A model generated the notes under the pieces. It ran no database searches, was not told the DNA's origin, and saw nothing but the letters and a program-made list of their open reading frames with translations. Shown piece by piece: positions 1 to 9,007 of a stretch of DNA of 64,000 nucleotides. The stretch's first letter is position 1, and each line of letters opens with the position of its first letter. A program made the translations under genes and the position numbers. The DNA comes from Flavobacterium sp. M31R6 (GTDB taxonomy: Bacteria; Bacteroidota; Bacteroidia; Flavobacteriales; Flavobacteriaceae), in the NCBI RefSeq assembly GCF_013284035.1, contig NZ_CP054141.1, positions 2,852,001 to 2,916,000 on the forward strand, in the 5' to 3' direction.

Positions 1-1192
1 GTCCGGTGGCAAGAACAATGGCAAGTAACGTCAATACATTTATAGAAAATCCAAAAAGCCACATAATAAAAAATGTTGCAATCAAGGAAACCGGAATATC
101 GATTAAAGGTCTGAAAGCAATTGCCCAATCCCTAAAAAACAAAAAGATAATTAAAATCACCAATACAATCGATATTCCTAACGTTTCGGCTACTTCAATT
201 ACTGATTTTTTTACAAAAACCGTATTGTCAATCGCTATATTTAATTTGATATCACTTGGCAAATCCTTTTTTAAGCGCTCAAACTCTTTGTAGAATGCAC
301 TTGCAATATCCAAATAATTGGCACCCGGAAGCGGTACAATCGCCACACCAACTAGTGGAGTACCCGATTGCGTCATTTTGGTTTCAACATTTTCAGGGCC
401 TAACTCTGCTGTACCAACATCGCTAAAACGGACTATTTTTTCACCAACTGATCGAATGATGATATTGTTGAATTGTTCTGGTTTTGAAAGATTTCCAACT
501 GTTTTAACCGTCAATTCGGTATTGTCACCCGTAATTTTTCCAGAAGGCAATTCTACATTTTGGCTATTCAAGGCATCACGAACTTCAGCGACAGTACAAC
601 CATATGAAGCTAACTTTTCTGGATTAATCCACAACCGCATCGCATATCTTTTTTGTCCCCAAATTTGAACTCCACTAACACCTGGAATGGTTTCGAGTCT
701 TTGTCCGATTACATTTTCGGCATAATCACTTAGTTCCAGTGCACTTCGAGTATCACTTTGAACAGTCATCGAAATAATAGCATCTCCATTAGCGTCAGCC
801 TTAGAAACAACTGGAGGAGCGTCAATATCTTGCGGTAAATTCCGAATCGCCTGTGATACTTTATCACGAACATCATTGGCGGCTTCTTCTAGATTTTTAT
901 CCAAATTAAATTCGACAGTAATTGTGCTGCTCCCTTGAGCACTCGAGGAAGTTACATTTCGAATTCCATCTATAGAATTGATTGCTTTTTCTAAAGGTTC
1001 GGTAATTTGGGATTCAATAATATCCGAATTGGCTCCAGTATAGTTCGTTCGAATCGAAACTTGGGCTGGATCTATCGATGGAAATTCTCTAACTCCCAGA
1101 TAAGTGTAACCTATAATACCAAACAAAATAATCGTTAAGTTCATAACGATGGTCATTACAGGTCTTTTTATGCTTAAAGTGGATAAACTCAT
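1..1192 (-). CDS. RND efflux pump inner-membrane subunit (AcrB/MexB-type), 3' end outside window
   Basis: This is the N-terminal part (about 397 residues) of a resistance-nodulation-division transporter, a proton-driven inner-membrane pump that works with a periplasmic adaptor and a TolC-like channel. The start MSLSTLSIKRPVMTIVMNL followed by a first membrane helix is typical of the family. The porter-domain text (REFPSIDP, ITEPLEKAINSIDG, GVSGVQIWG) and the start of the TM2-TM3 region (IDIPVSLIATFFIMW) are readable on the minus strand. The adaptor gene lies 197 bp upstream in the same direction, so the two form one efflux operon that continues beyond base 1. Substrate cannot be told from this part. 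Confidence 0.93.
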   Translation of the reverse strand, partial: MSLSTLSIKRPVMTIVMNLTIILFGIIGYTYLGVREFPSIDPAQVSIRTNYTGANSDIIESQITEPLEKAINSIDGIRNVTSSSAQGSSTITVEFNLDKNLEEAANDVRDKVSQAIRNLPQDIDAPPVVSKADANGDAIISMTVQSDTRSALELSDYAENVIGQRLETIPGVSGVQIWGQKRYAMRLWINPEKLASYGCTVAEVRDALNSQNVELPSGKITGDNTELTVKTVGNLSKPEQFNNIIIRSVGEKIVRFSDVGTAELGPENVETKMTQSGTPLVGVAIVPLPGANYLDIASAFYKEFERLKKDLPSDIKLNIAIDNTVFVKKSVIEVAETLGISIVLVILIIFLFFRDWAIAFRPLIDIPVSLIATFFIMWLFGFSINVLTLLAIVLATG

Positions 1193-1389
1193 AGAGATTT
1201 ATGATTTTAGAATGCTGATTTAGATTTATCTCTAAAGGCAACTAATCTTTATATTTAATAATTTCTTGTTATGTATTTTTGATTTTAGACTTTATAAAAC
1301 TGCCATTTTACGGTTCTTTTTTAAAATCTGAAATGCTTCACCAATTCACTTTCGCTCGGGTCAGCAATCATTAATCTTCAATCCAAAAT

Positions 1390-2457
1390 TTATTTTTTTA
1401 TGCCTAAAATCACTTTTACCTTAGTAGAATCTTTCAAAGACATTACACCACTGGTTAATAGTGTATCTCCTGCTTTTAGGCCGGAAAGCACCAAGATAGA
1501 AGCATCCGTTCTGGTAGCTGTTTCTACCATAAGTTCTTTGGCTAAACCATTTTTGGCTATGAATACTTTTTTACCGTTTTGAACTGGAATAATCGCTTCG
1601 GTAGGAACGACAATCGCATCTTTTATAATGCTCAAAGGCAATGCTACATTTGCAAAAGTACCTGGCAATAATTTCCCCTGGCTATTTTCGGTAATAGCTC
1701 TTACCTGAAGAGTTCGTGTGGTTACAGCAACTTCTGGCTCAATAGCATAGACTGTTGCCGTAAATTTTTCATTAGAACCTTCAACTGTAAAACTCAAAGG
1801 CGTATTTGTCTTAACTTGAGAAGCATATTTCTCTGGAATCGAAAAAGTAATTTTCAATTTACTGCTGTTTACTAATTTTGCAACCAAAACTGTTGGTGTA
1901 ATATAAATTCCTGGCGAAATAGAACGAAGTCCAATTTTTCCCGAAAAAGGGGCACGAACCGATGTTTTCGCAATTTGTGCTTTGATTAATTGGCTTTGCG
2001 CTTGAGTTGATTTATGGTCAGCTCTTGCAATATCATATTCTTCTTGACTAATTGCTTCTTTTTGAAGTAATAATTTAGCTCTTCTTTCATTTTCGGCCGC
2101 CAACCCTTCTTTGGTATTGGCTTGAGCTAATTGAGCCCTTAATTCAATATCATTAACTTTGAACAATAGTTGTCCTTTTGTCACATTACTTCCTTCCTGA
2201 AAATAAATGCCTTCAACAATACCTGAAACTTCCGAACGAATTTCGATTTGTTCGTTGGCTTCGATAGAACCCGAAAGTGATAAATTATTATCAAAAGTTT
2301 TAGGATGAACTACAATGCCTGTTACAGTCATTGGTTTATCTTTATCATCTTTGTCTTTTGGACCACTATTTTTGGCATTATTGGAAGAAATTCTGTAGGC
2401 AATAAATCCACCAAACCCTATTAACAATAAGGCATAAACAAGATTTTTTATTTTCAT
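1390..2457 (-). CDS. RND efflux periplasmic adaptor (membrane fusion protein)
   Basis: Adaptor subunit that bridges an RND pump and an outer-membrane channel. It has an N-terminal membrane anchor (KNLVYALLLIGFGGF), a first barrel/lipoyl half (SGIVEGIYFQEGSNVTKGQLLF), a coiled-coil hairpin rich in Ala/Gln/Lys (AQLAQANTKEG...IARADHKSTQAQ), the second lipoyl half (TSVRAPFSGKIGLRSISPG) and the beta-barrel/membrane-proximal region. About 355 residues is normal. I prefer the ATG at 2457, directly before the anchor and after an A-rich leader; an upstream in-frame ATG at 2484 is possible. A TAnnTTTG box on the minus strand at 2505-2512 could be its promoter. It is transcribed toward the RND pump. Confidence 0.92.
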   Translation of the reverse strand: MKIKNLVYALLLIGFGGFIAYRISSNNAKNSGPKDKDDKDKPMTVTGIVVHPKTFDNNLSLSGSIEANEQIEIRSEVSGIVEGIYFQEGSNVTKGQLLFKVNDIELRAQLAQANTKEGLAAENERRAKLLLQKEAISQEEYDIARADHKSTQAQSQLIKAQIAKTSVRAPFSGKIGLRSISPGIYITPTVLVAKLVNSSKLKITFSIPEKYASQVKTNTPLSFTVEGSNEKFTATVYAIEPEVAVTTRTLQVRAITENSQGKLLPGTFANVALPLSIIKDAIVVPTEAIIPVQNGKKVFIAKNGLAKELMVETATRTDASILVLSGLKAGDTLLTSGVMSLKDSTKVKVILGIKK

Positions 2458-2504
2458 TTTATAAATGTAAAAGAAGTTTAACATATCCTTTGATAAGGAA
2501 AAGA

Positions 2505-2512
2505 CAAATTTA
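2505..2512 (-). promoter_or_regulatory. Possible -7 promoter box of the efflux operon
   Basis: TAAATTTG on the minus strand matches the Bacteroidota TAnnTTTG -7 element just ahead of the adaptor gene. No clear TTG is visible at the -33 position, so support is partial. Confidence 0.35.
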
Positions 2513-2651
2513 GGTTTTAGAATTGTGAAAAATTGAATTGTTAATTTTTATTTAACGTTTGTACATACAAATATTAAAGTTAAGCCAAAACTGCTACTTG
2601 ACTTAAAGGTTTAGACAGTAAAAAAATAGAAAGGTTTAATTGGAAAGGGAA

Positions 2652-2699
2652 GTTTCTAAGCTACTGAGATGCTAAGATGCTAAGATGCTAAGATTCTAA
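2652..2699. repeat. Period-8 tandem repeat, six GnnnCTAA units
   Basis: Six consecutive octamers (GTTTCTAA, GCTACTGA, GATGCTAA three times, GATTCTAA) follow one another without gaps. The opposite-strand counterpart lies at 2996-3027, so the two arms flank the hairpin element at 2797-2957. Related arrays occur at 12901, 38463 and 49960. Confidence 0.75.
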
Positions 2700-2796
2700 A
2701 TCTTTGTTAATTTGCATTTTTGAGATTTAAATAATCCACTTTTATCCATAATAAATAATTAGCCGAATTCCAGTTTGAAATAGGAGTTAAATTATG

Positions 2797-2957
2797 ATTT
2801 TGGAGCAGAAAGATGTGGTGTTTTTAGTAAGTATGGAACCCGCTTTCCGTTACAATATTATATGCCGAACCCCGGCATATAATGATTTTAACTGTAAACG
2901 AAGTTCACTGAACTCCTATAAAAATAAATGTAAAGTGAAGTAATCGGGGCTAAAGGG
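2797..2957 (+). repeat. Dispersed hairpin element, family 2, copy 1
   Basis: Shares ordered blocks with a minus-strand copy at 7074-7197: TTTTGGAGCAGAAA, GGTGTTTTTAG, CCCGCTTTCCGTTACAAT, a hairpin, and ATCGGGGCTAAAGG. The hairpin here is a perfect 11-bp stem (2857-2867 with 2873-2883) around AACCC; its sequence differs from the other copy although pairing is kept. Relative to copy 2 this one has about 45 extra bases before the ATCGGGGCTA block. It sits between the efflux operon promoter side and the end of recG. Confidence 0.75.
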
Positions 2958-2995
2958 AAAGATTTTTGTTTTTTTTTCAGTCATCCAAAAAAAAC

Positions 2996-3027
2996 TTAGA
3001 ATCTTAGCATCTCAGAACCTTAGTAAC
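2996..3027. repeat. Period-8 tandem repeat, inverse orientation
   Basis: Four units read TTAGAATC, TTAGCATC, TCAGAACC, TTAGTAAC, the reverse complement type of the array at 2652-2699. The last unit runs into the stop codon of recG (3027-3029 on the minus strand), so the gene end and the repeat overlap. Confidence 0.7.
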
Positions 3028-5135
3028 TAACTAATATAATTCCAAATATTTTTCTTTTTGGTCAATTCTATAAAAACTGCTTTTAGGATAGCGTTTTCCG
3101 GTTTTTGCATAGGAGCATCATCCTTCAGAATTTTTATGGCATAGTTTCTTGCCAACATTAAAATATCCCTGTCTCGAACAATATCGGCAATTTGAAGGTT
3201 CAGTACGCCACTTTGTTGAGTTCCCATCAAATCCCCAGGACCACGAAGTTTTAAATCGACTTCGGCTATTTCGAAACCGTCATTAGTACTTACCATAGTT
3301 TCCATGCGGGTTTTACTGTCACTTGACAATTTGAAGGAAGTCATCAAAATGCAATAACTTTGATCGGCACCACGTCCCACGCGACCTCGCAACTGATGGA
3401 GTTGAGATAATCCAAAACGCTCGGCACTTTCTATAATCATCACGCTCGCATTAGGCACATTTACACCAACTTCGATTACGGTTGTGGCAACCATAATATT
3501 GGTTTTACCTTCGGCAAAGCGTTTCATTTCTTCATCTTTGTCTGCAGGTTTCATTTTTCCATGAAGAATTGAAACTGAATACTGAGGTAATGGAAAATCG
3601 CGAGAAATACTCTCGTAACCATCCATTAAGTCTTTGTAATCCATTTTTTCCGACTCCTGAATCAACGGATAGACGATGTAAATTTGGCGTCCCAGCGCAA
3701 TTTCATCCCGAATGAATTTCCAAACTTTCAATCGATTCGAGTCAAAACGATGTACAGTTTGAATGGGTTTTCTACCAGGAGGCAATTCGTCAATAACGGA
3801 AATATCCAAATCTCCATATAAACTCATCGCCAAAGTTCTAGGAATAGGGGTGGCCGTCATAACCAAAATATGAGGCGGAACTGTATTTTTCTTCCACAAT
3901 TTGGATCGCTGTTCCACTCCAAAACGGTGTTGCTCGTCAATAATCGCCAATCCTAAATTTTGAAATTTTACTTTGTCTTCCAATAAAGCGTGAGTACCGA
4001 TAAGTATTTGTAAAGTACCATTTTCCAACTCTTCGTAAATGATTCTACGAGCCGCTATTTTGGTCGAACCCGTGAGTATTTTTATGTTGATATTTAAGGA
4101 AGCTGCCAATTCAGACAATCCTATAAAATGCTGGTTGGCCAAAATCTCTGTTGGCGCCATCAAACAGGCTTGAAAACCGTTATCCAATGCCAACAACATA
4201 CTCATAAAAGCCACAATGGTTTTCCCGGATCCCACATCACCTTGCAGTAATCGGTTCATTTGGGCATTGCTGCCCATATCGGTTCGAATTTCTTTGATAA
4301 CCCTTTTTTGGGCATTTGTTAATTCAAATGGTAGGTGATTTTGATAAAAATCATTGAAAAAATCTCCAACTACTGAAAAAGGATGTCCTTTTATTTTATG
4401 TTTCCGAATCAAATTCTTCGTTATCAATTGCAATTGAATGAAGAACAATTCTTCAAATTTTAATCGGAATTGGGCTTTCGCCAAAATTTCGGCACTTTTG
4501 GGAAAATGTATATTGAATAAAGCTTCGTTTTTGGGAATCAGTTTGAGTTCGCTTGTCAAATAAGAAGGCAGGGTTTCACTGAATAATGCCTGTGTTTCGA
4601 GAAACAATTGCTGCATCATTTTGTTTACCACGCGATTCGTTATGCCGCGATTTGCCAACGTTTCGGTTGATGGATAAACGGGCTGCATGGCGGAACGCAA
4701 ACTTTTCTCGTACTCACTCAACAACTCGATTTCGGGATGCGCCATGCTGTATTGGCTACCATATTGCGCGCATTTTCCAAAAATCACAATAACTTCGTTG
4801 AGTTTTAAACTCTCTTTAATCCATTTGTGACCTTGAAACCAGTTGAGATCCATTTGTCCTGTATCATCAACAAATGTGGCTACTAGTCGTTTTTGGTTGC
4901 GACCAAATTCAACTGTTTTGATATTAATGATTTTACCAATAATCTGTACTTCGGCAATATTGTTTTGCAACTCATTAATCTTATAATAACGAGTGCGATC
5001 AATATAGCGATTCGGAAAAAAATTGACTAAATCTCCGTATTTAAAAATCCCTAATTCCTTACGCAACAACGCGCCCCGATTGGGACCAACGCCTTTGAGG
5101 AATTCTATTGGAGTTTCTAGGAGGTTATTGGACAT
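3027..5135 (-). CDS. recG: ATP-dependent DNA helicase RecG
   Basis: RecG remodels stalled replication forks and Holliday junctions. The protein opens with the family signature FLKGVGPNRGALLRKELGI, then the OB-fold wedge domain (residues about 60-160), then a superfamily 2 helicase core. Walker A is GDVGSGKT at residues 299-306, motif II is DEQH at 400-403, and MTATPIPRTLA, VIEVGVNVPNASVMIIE and QLRGRVGRG give motifs III to VI. The 702-residue length is normal. It is a single gene, with AT-rich repeats on both sides. Confidence 0.97.
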   Translation of the reverse strand: MSNNLLETPIEFLKGVGPNRGALLRKELGIFKYGDLVNFFPNRYIDRTRYYKINELQNNIAEVQIIGKIINIKTVEFGRNQKRLVATFVDDTGQMDLNWFQGHKWIKESLKLNEVIVIFGKCAQYGSQYSMAHPEIELLSEYEKSLRSAMQPVYPSTETLANRGITNRVVNKMMQQLFLETQALFSETLPSYLTSELKLIPKNEALFNIHFPKSAEILAKAQFRLKFEELFFIQLQLITKNLIRKHKIKGHPFSVVGDFFNDFYQNHLPFELTNAQKRVIKEIRTDMGSNAQMNRLLQGDVGSGKTIVAFMSMLLALDNGFQACLMAPTEILANQHFIGLSELAASLNINIKILTGSTKIAARRIIYEELENGTLQILIGTHALLEDKVKFQNLGLAIIDEQHRFGVEQRSKLWKKNTVPPHILVMTATPIPRTLAMSLYGDLDISVIDELPPGRKPIQTVHRFDSNRLKVWKFIRDEIALGRQIYIVYPLIQESEKMDYKDLMDGYESISRDFPLPQYSVSILHGKMKPADKDEEMKRFAEGKTNIMVATTVIEVGVNVPNASVMIIESAERFGLSQLHQLRGRVGRGADQSYCILMTSFKLSSDSKTRMETMVSTNDGFEIAEVDLKLRGPGDLMGTQQSGVLNLQIADIVRDRDILMLARNYAIKILKDDAPMQKPENAILKAVFIELTKKKNIWNYIS

Positions 5136-5138
5136 TTT

Positions 5139-5181
5139 TTAGATTGCAGAATTTAGATTGCAGATTCTAGAATTTAGATTT
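5139..5181. repeat. Short degenerate repeat TTTAGATTGCAGA
   Basis: The words TTTAGATTGCAG and AATTTAGATTGCAGATT follow each other directly upstream of the recG start, with a further TTTAGATT. A similar stretch occurs at 21300-21380. Function is unknown. Confidence 0.5.
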
Positions 5182-5294
5182 TTGGAGTCTATTCTCTTTG
5201 TTCTATATTCTTTTCTCTTTTTTAGAAAGCGAAGATAGTTTTTTGTTGGGAAATTTGGAAATGGGATTGTTTAGGAAATTCTTATAATTCACAA

Positions 5295-5302
5295 TACCTT
5301 TG
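5295..5302 (+). promoter_or_regulatory. Possible -7 promoter box
   Basis: TACCTTTG fits TAnnTTTG, 23 bases before the ATG at 5326. A TTG at 5267-5269 is a little far for the -33 element. Confidence 0.4.
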
Positions 5303-5325
5303 AAAACAAATTAAAAAAACATAAA

Positions 5326-5772
5326 ATGGTTATCGATAAAATTGAAAATTACAGACTATACAGTAAGCTTACCAAAAGATTGGCTAAAGGATTTGAGTTT
5401 ATTACCGAAACTGATTTAGTCGCAATAGAATCAGGGAAACACCAAATCGATAATGACGATGTTTTTGCCATTGTTCAAGAATATGACACCAAAGAAGAAA
5501 AAGATTGCATCCTGGAAGGGCACCACAAATACATCGATATTCAGTATGTAATTCAGGGGGTTGAATTAATGGGATTTACCCCTTTGACTAATCAGGTTTC
5601 TGTTGAAGAAGACCTAGAAAAAGATTATACATTCTATAATGGAGAAACTTCAATGATTAGAGTGGAGGAAGGAATGTTTACCATATTTTTTCCGGAGGAT
5701 CTTCATAGACCATGTGTAAAAGCAGGACAAATTTCGAAAGTAAAAAAAGTGGTTGTAAAGGTAAAAATTTAA
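5326..5772 (+). CDS. YhcH/YjgK/YiaL family protein (DUF386)
   Basis: A 148-residue member of the YhcH/YjgK/YiaL (EbgC-like) family, cupin-like beta-sandwich proteins that often accompany sugar, especially sialic acid or beta-galactoside, catabolic genes. Family hallmarks are the central EGHHKYIDIQYVIQG block, the MFTIFFPEDLHRPCV block with candidate metal-binding His residues, and a C-terminal KKVVVKVKI strand. No sugar gene is adjacent, so a pathway cannot be assigned. It is followed at 57 bp by a DUF1697 gene in the same direction. Confidence 0.88.
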   Translation: MVIDKIENYRLYSKLTKRLAKGFEFITETDLVAIESGKHQIDNDDVFAIVQEYDTKEEKDCILEGHHKYIDIQYVIQGVELMGFTPLTNQVSVEEDLEKDYTFYNGETSMIRVEEGMFTIFFPEDLHRPCVKAGQISKVKKVVVKVKI

Positions 5773-5829
5773 CAAACTATCATTTACCATCAATAAACAC
5801 GATACTTTTACAATTATAAAAAATAAAAA

Positions 5830-6375
5830 ATGACAACTCATCTCGCACTTCTTCGTGGCATCAATGTTTCCGGTCACAATATGATAAAAATGGACGCTTT
5901 GAAAACAACTTTAGAAGCTATTGGTTTTCAAAATGTGCAAACGTATATCCAATCGGGAAATGTTTTTGTGGATACTGAGGAGGAAAATGCGGCATCAGTT
6001 GGTTTCAAAATCAAACAGGAAATTTTCAAAGCTTTTGGACATGAAGTTCCTATCGTAGTCATTGGAAAATCCGATTTAGAAAAAAGTCTCAAAAACAATC
6101 CATTTCTAAAAGAAAAAGACGTTGATTCTAAAAAGTTATATGTGGCTTTTGTTTCCATAGCCTTGCGAAGCGACAATATCAACGATTTAAAAATGAGTCA
6201 GGTAAAACCTGATGAAGCAAATATCGACGAAAGTAGAATCTACATAAAATATTCTGTAGGAGCAGGGAAAACGAGATTTGACCAAAAATACATCGAGAAA
6301 AAACTTAATGTAACGGCAACCATTCGTAATTGGAATACCGTAACACAGTTGTTGAAAATGTATGAGGAAAGATAA
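5830..6375 (+). CDS. DUF1697 family protein
   Basis: The 181-residue product begins with the very conserved DUF1697 motif LALLRGINVSGHNMIKM, followed by LEAIGFQNVQTYIQSGNVFV and a C-terminal segment with RNWNTVTQLLKM. The family is widespread, cytosolic and without an established biochemical role. It may be cotranscribed with the preceding YhcH-type gene. Confidence 0.9.
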   Translation: MTTHLALLRGINVSGHNMIKMDALKTTLEAIGFQNVQTYIQSGNVFVDTEEENAASVGFKIKQEIFKAFGHEVPIVVIGKSDLEKSLKNNPFLKEKDVDSKKLYVAFVSIALRSDNINDLKMSQVKPDEANIDESRIYIKYSVGAGKTRFDQKYIEKKLNVTATIRNWNTVTQLLKMYEER

Positions 6376-6462
6376 ATTCATCTTTTTCAAAAAAATAATT
6401 ATAATTTGACGCAACCTTTTGCAATTTAAAGCATCTTATTAAGTAACTCCAAAAACTTAAGG

Positions 6463-6894
6463 ATGAAAAGTCTTGCTATTATTGTTGTTTTCCTTGCTGT
6501 TTTTTCTTCTTGTACAAAAGACAAAGAAGAAACCACAACTACAACCGATTATCATGGAAAATGGACATTAGTAAAAATGTCTGGCTCTATGATTAATTCG
6601 GAAACCACAGGAACTGCAATGGATTGGCAAGATTCCTATTTATTCAACAATGACGGTACATTTACAAAATCCAGAACCCGAAACACAGTAAAAACAACAG
6701 TTTCGGGGACATATACTACTCAAAATATTTCTGATGTATTGTATTTAGAATTAACATATCCCAAAGAAAGCGAACTCATAGGAAGCTGTTATGGGAATCT
6801 AAAAGAAGAACTTTATTTTTCAGCTTCTGCTACTTTGTCCAGTACCTGGAAAAACTGTGACGGACCTGGATTAGATTACGAAAAGGTAAATTGA
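6463..6894 (+). CDS. Lipocalin-like lipoprotein
   Basis: A 143-residue predicted lipoprotein. The signal peptide ends in the lipobox FSSC (Cys17), followed by a charged TKDKEE linker. The rest has the pattern of Bacteroidota lipocalin-like proteins: GKWTLVKMSG, a beta-rich middle with FNNDGTFTKS, and SGTYTTQ...LYLELTY. Two Cys residues (SCYG and KNCDG) could form a disulfide. Ligand unknown. It is likely exported to the cell envelope. Confidence 0.75.
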   Translation: MKSLAIIVVFLAVFSSCTKDKEETTTTTDYHGKWTLVKMSGSMINSETTGTAMDWQDSYLFNNDGTFTKSRTRNTVKTTVSGTYTTQNISDVLYLELTYPKESELIGSCYGNLKEELYFSASATLSSTWKNCDGPGLDYEKVN

Positions 6895-7073
6895 TTAGGA
6901 TTGTTTACCCGCATTGTTAATAATTTGATGTTTGGTTAATTTCAATTATTGCAATTTTGGAAAAGAGAACTCTAAAGTGTTTTTACTTTATTGTTCTTTT
7001 TTTTATTTATAACCAGATCGCGGTTGTTACTATTTTCTTTTTCTAAATGACAACAAAAAAGACAGAATGCTAA

Positions 7074-7197
7074 CCTTTAGCCCCGATAGCAGTGGAAATC
7101 CTTATGGCCCGGGGTTCGGGACATAAGATTGCAACGAAAAGCGGGACGATATTTCCTAAAAACACCTAATTTTTCTGCTCCAAAATTATTAATCAAA
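7074..7197 (-). repeat. Dispersed hairpin element, family 2, copy 2
   Basis: Minus-strand copy of the element at 2797-2957, occupying most of the spacer before the Xaa-Pro aminopeptidase. Conserved blocks read AGCCCCGAT ... AAGATTGCAACGAAAAGC ... CTAAAAACACC ... TTTCTGCTCCAAAA on the plus strand. The hairpin pairs 7101-7111 with 7117-7127 with one mismatch, and its sequence differs from copy 1. Nothing else was recognised in the gene-free stretch 6895-7302. Confidence 0.75.
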
Positions 7198-7302
7198 CTC
7201 CCGTTTTTAACATTACATAGGAAGAAAAAAATATGCCAACTGCAAAAAATATTTATATTTACTTCCAATTAATCAAAATCAAATCCTTAAACCAAAACAA
7301 AA

Positions 7303-8787
7303 ATGAAATTTAAACTTTCTATTATTCTCACTCTGGCTATGATTTGTTCAACAATAGCTCAGAATGGCAACCCTAATGATTATTTATCGGCTCAATTTCA
7401 CAAGGAACGAAGAGAGGCTTTACGTAAAAAAATGCCAAAGAATAGTGTAGCGGTATTTTTTGGAAATGCTGTTCGAAATAGAGCAAATGATGTCGATTTT
7501 ATATACCATCAGGATCCAAATTTTTATTATTTGACCGGATATAAAGAACCTAATTGTGTTTTGGTTATTTTTTCGGATAATCAAACAAATAAAGATGGTA
7601 AAACATATAACGAACTGCTTTACGTTCAAGAAAAAAATCCAAGAGCAGAACAATGGACAGGTGTGCGCTTGGGAGTTGATGGAGCCAAAAAAAGTTTAGG
7701 TTTTGAGAATGCCCTTAACGGAAAGGAATTTTTAAACTCTGGTATTGATTTTTATAGTTTTAGCAATGTATTTTTTACGGATTTCAAAGATGATTATCGC
7801 GACTCTAAGAAAGAAGAGGCTGATTTGTACAAATTAGTCGGTTCATTTAAAGCTCAAATTGGCTACAATACAAAAACAGAAACCAAAACCGATTCTAATA
7901 TCAAAAATGAAATCAATACAACCAAAACTATTGCTGCAAAAAAAGCGAATATAGACACCAAAGCGATCACAACCTATATGGCGAGTTTACGTGAGGTTAA
8001 GTCTAAGGAAGAAATGGTTTTATTGACCAAAGCAGTTCGTATTTCAGCAATGGGACAACGCGAAACAATGAAAGCAATGCATCCAGGAATGTCTGAAGCA
8101 GAGATTCAAGGAATTCACGAATTTGTGTATAAAAAATATGGCAGTGAGTATGAAGGATACCCTTCCATAGTAGGAGCCGGAAACAATGGTTGTGTTTTGC
8201 ATTACATCGAAAACAGCAAGATGAAGGTTGAAAATGATTTGGTTTTAATGGACTTAGGAGCTGAATACCATGGTTATACTGCCGATGTAACAAGAACAAT
8301 TCCTGCCAACGGTAAATTTTCACCAGAGCAAAAAATCATCTATGATTTGGTTTATGAGGCTCAAGAGGCAGGTATTGCAACAGTTAAAATTGGAAATAGC
8401 TTTACCGACCCAGATAAAGCCGCTCGTGATATTATCACCAATGGTTTAATGAAATTAGGAATCATTAATAAGGCTGAAGACTCCAGAAAATATTTCCCTC
8501 ATGGAACTTCACACCATATAGGACTGGATGTGCACGATCCAGGTATGTACAACACATTCGAGAAAGATATGGTATTAACGGTAGAACCTGGAATTTATAT
8601 TCCAAATGGTAGTGATTGTGATAAAAAATGGTGGGGAATTGCGGTACGAATCGAAGACGACATATTAGTAACAGATAATGCTCCTGTAAATTTATCTAGT
8701 GAAGCCCCGAGGAAATCAAGTGAAATAGAAGCGCTTATGGCTGAAAAAAGTCTTTTTGATAATTATAATTTACCAAAACTAGACTAG
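7303..8787 (+). CDS. pepP: Secreted Xaa-Pro aminopeptidase (M24B)
   Basis: Dimetal peptidase that removes an N-terminal residue before proline. A signal peptide (MKFKLSIILTLAMICSTIAQ) suggests periplasmic or secreted action. An aminopeptidase P N-domain (about 25-200) is followed by a Thr/Lys-rich insert (about 190-225) and the pita-bread catalytic domain. All five metal ligands are visible: D317, D328, H404 (in HGTSHHIGLDVHD), E428 (EPGIY) and E451 (RIEDD). The 494-residue length is normal for the exported Bacteroidota form. The gene ends in a convergent spacer with two hairpins. Confidence 0.93.
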   Translation: MKFKLSIILTLAMICSTIAQNGNPNDYLSAQFHKERREALRKKMPKNSVAVFFGNAVRNRANDVDFIYHQDPNFYYLTGYKEPNCVLVIFSDNQTNKDGKTYNELLYVQEKNPRAEQWTGVRLGVDGAKKSLGFENALNGKEFLNSGIDFYSFSNVFFTDFKDDYRDSKKEEADLYKLVGSFKAQIGYNTKTETKTDSNIKNEINTTKTIAAKKANIDTKAITTYMASLREVKSKEEMVLLTKAVRISAMGQRETMKAMHPGMSEAEIQGIHEFVYKKYGSEYEGYPSIVGAGNNGCVLHYIENSKMKVENDLVLMDLGAEYHGYTADVTRTIPANGKFSPEQKIIYDLVYEAQEAGIATVKIGNSFTDPDKAARDIITNGLMKLGIINKAEDSRKYFPHGTSHHIGLDVHDPGMYNTFEKDMVLTVEPGIYIPNGSDCDKKWWGIAVRIEDDILVTDNAPVNLSSEAPRKSSEIEALMAEKSLFDNYNLPKLD

Positions 8788-8839
8788 AACGTTTATTTAA
8801 AGTGATATGGCTGTCCATAATTCGTACATGTCTTTTTTT

Positions 8840-8916
8840 GCCACAGATTCAAAAGATTAACACAGATTATATAGATCCTATTGAAGAAATCTGTGTTAAT
8901 CTTTTGAATCTGTGGC
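8840..8916. repeat. Perfect 29-bp inverted repeat in a convergent spacer
   Basis: Bases 8840-8868 and 8888-8916 are exact reverse complements, with a 19-base loop. Each arm is itself made of near-repeated words (CACAGATTCAAAAGATTAACACAGATT type). It lies 52 bp after the aminopeptidase stop and before the normal terminator at 8966. Confidence 0.9.
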
Positions 8917-8965
8917 TAATTTTATAGCTTTGGTACTAGTCGCGGACAGTCTATAAAATAAACCT

Positions 8966-8999
8966 AAAAGCTCCGTATTTCTTAAATTACGGAGCTTTT
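8966..8999. terminator. Bidirectional terminator
   Basis: A perfect 12-bp stem (AAAAGCTCCGTA at 8966-8977 with 8988-8999) flanked by T-runs on the plus strand and A-runs on the other side. It serves the convergent ends of the aminopeptidase and the PP-loop gene. Confidence 0.85.
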
Positions 9000-9007
9000 T
9001 TATATAC

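Noticed and set aside
6..668. Plus-strand open frames of 95 and 116 codons at the left edge
   Set aside because: They lie antisense within the clear RND transporter gene and have no family text of their own.
7077..7268. 63-codon minus-strand frame in the 6.9-7.3 kb gap
   Set aside because: It coincides with the family 2 hairpin element, whose other copy does not keep the frame.
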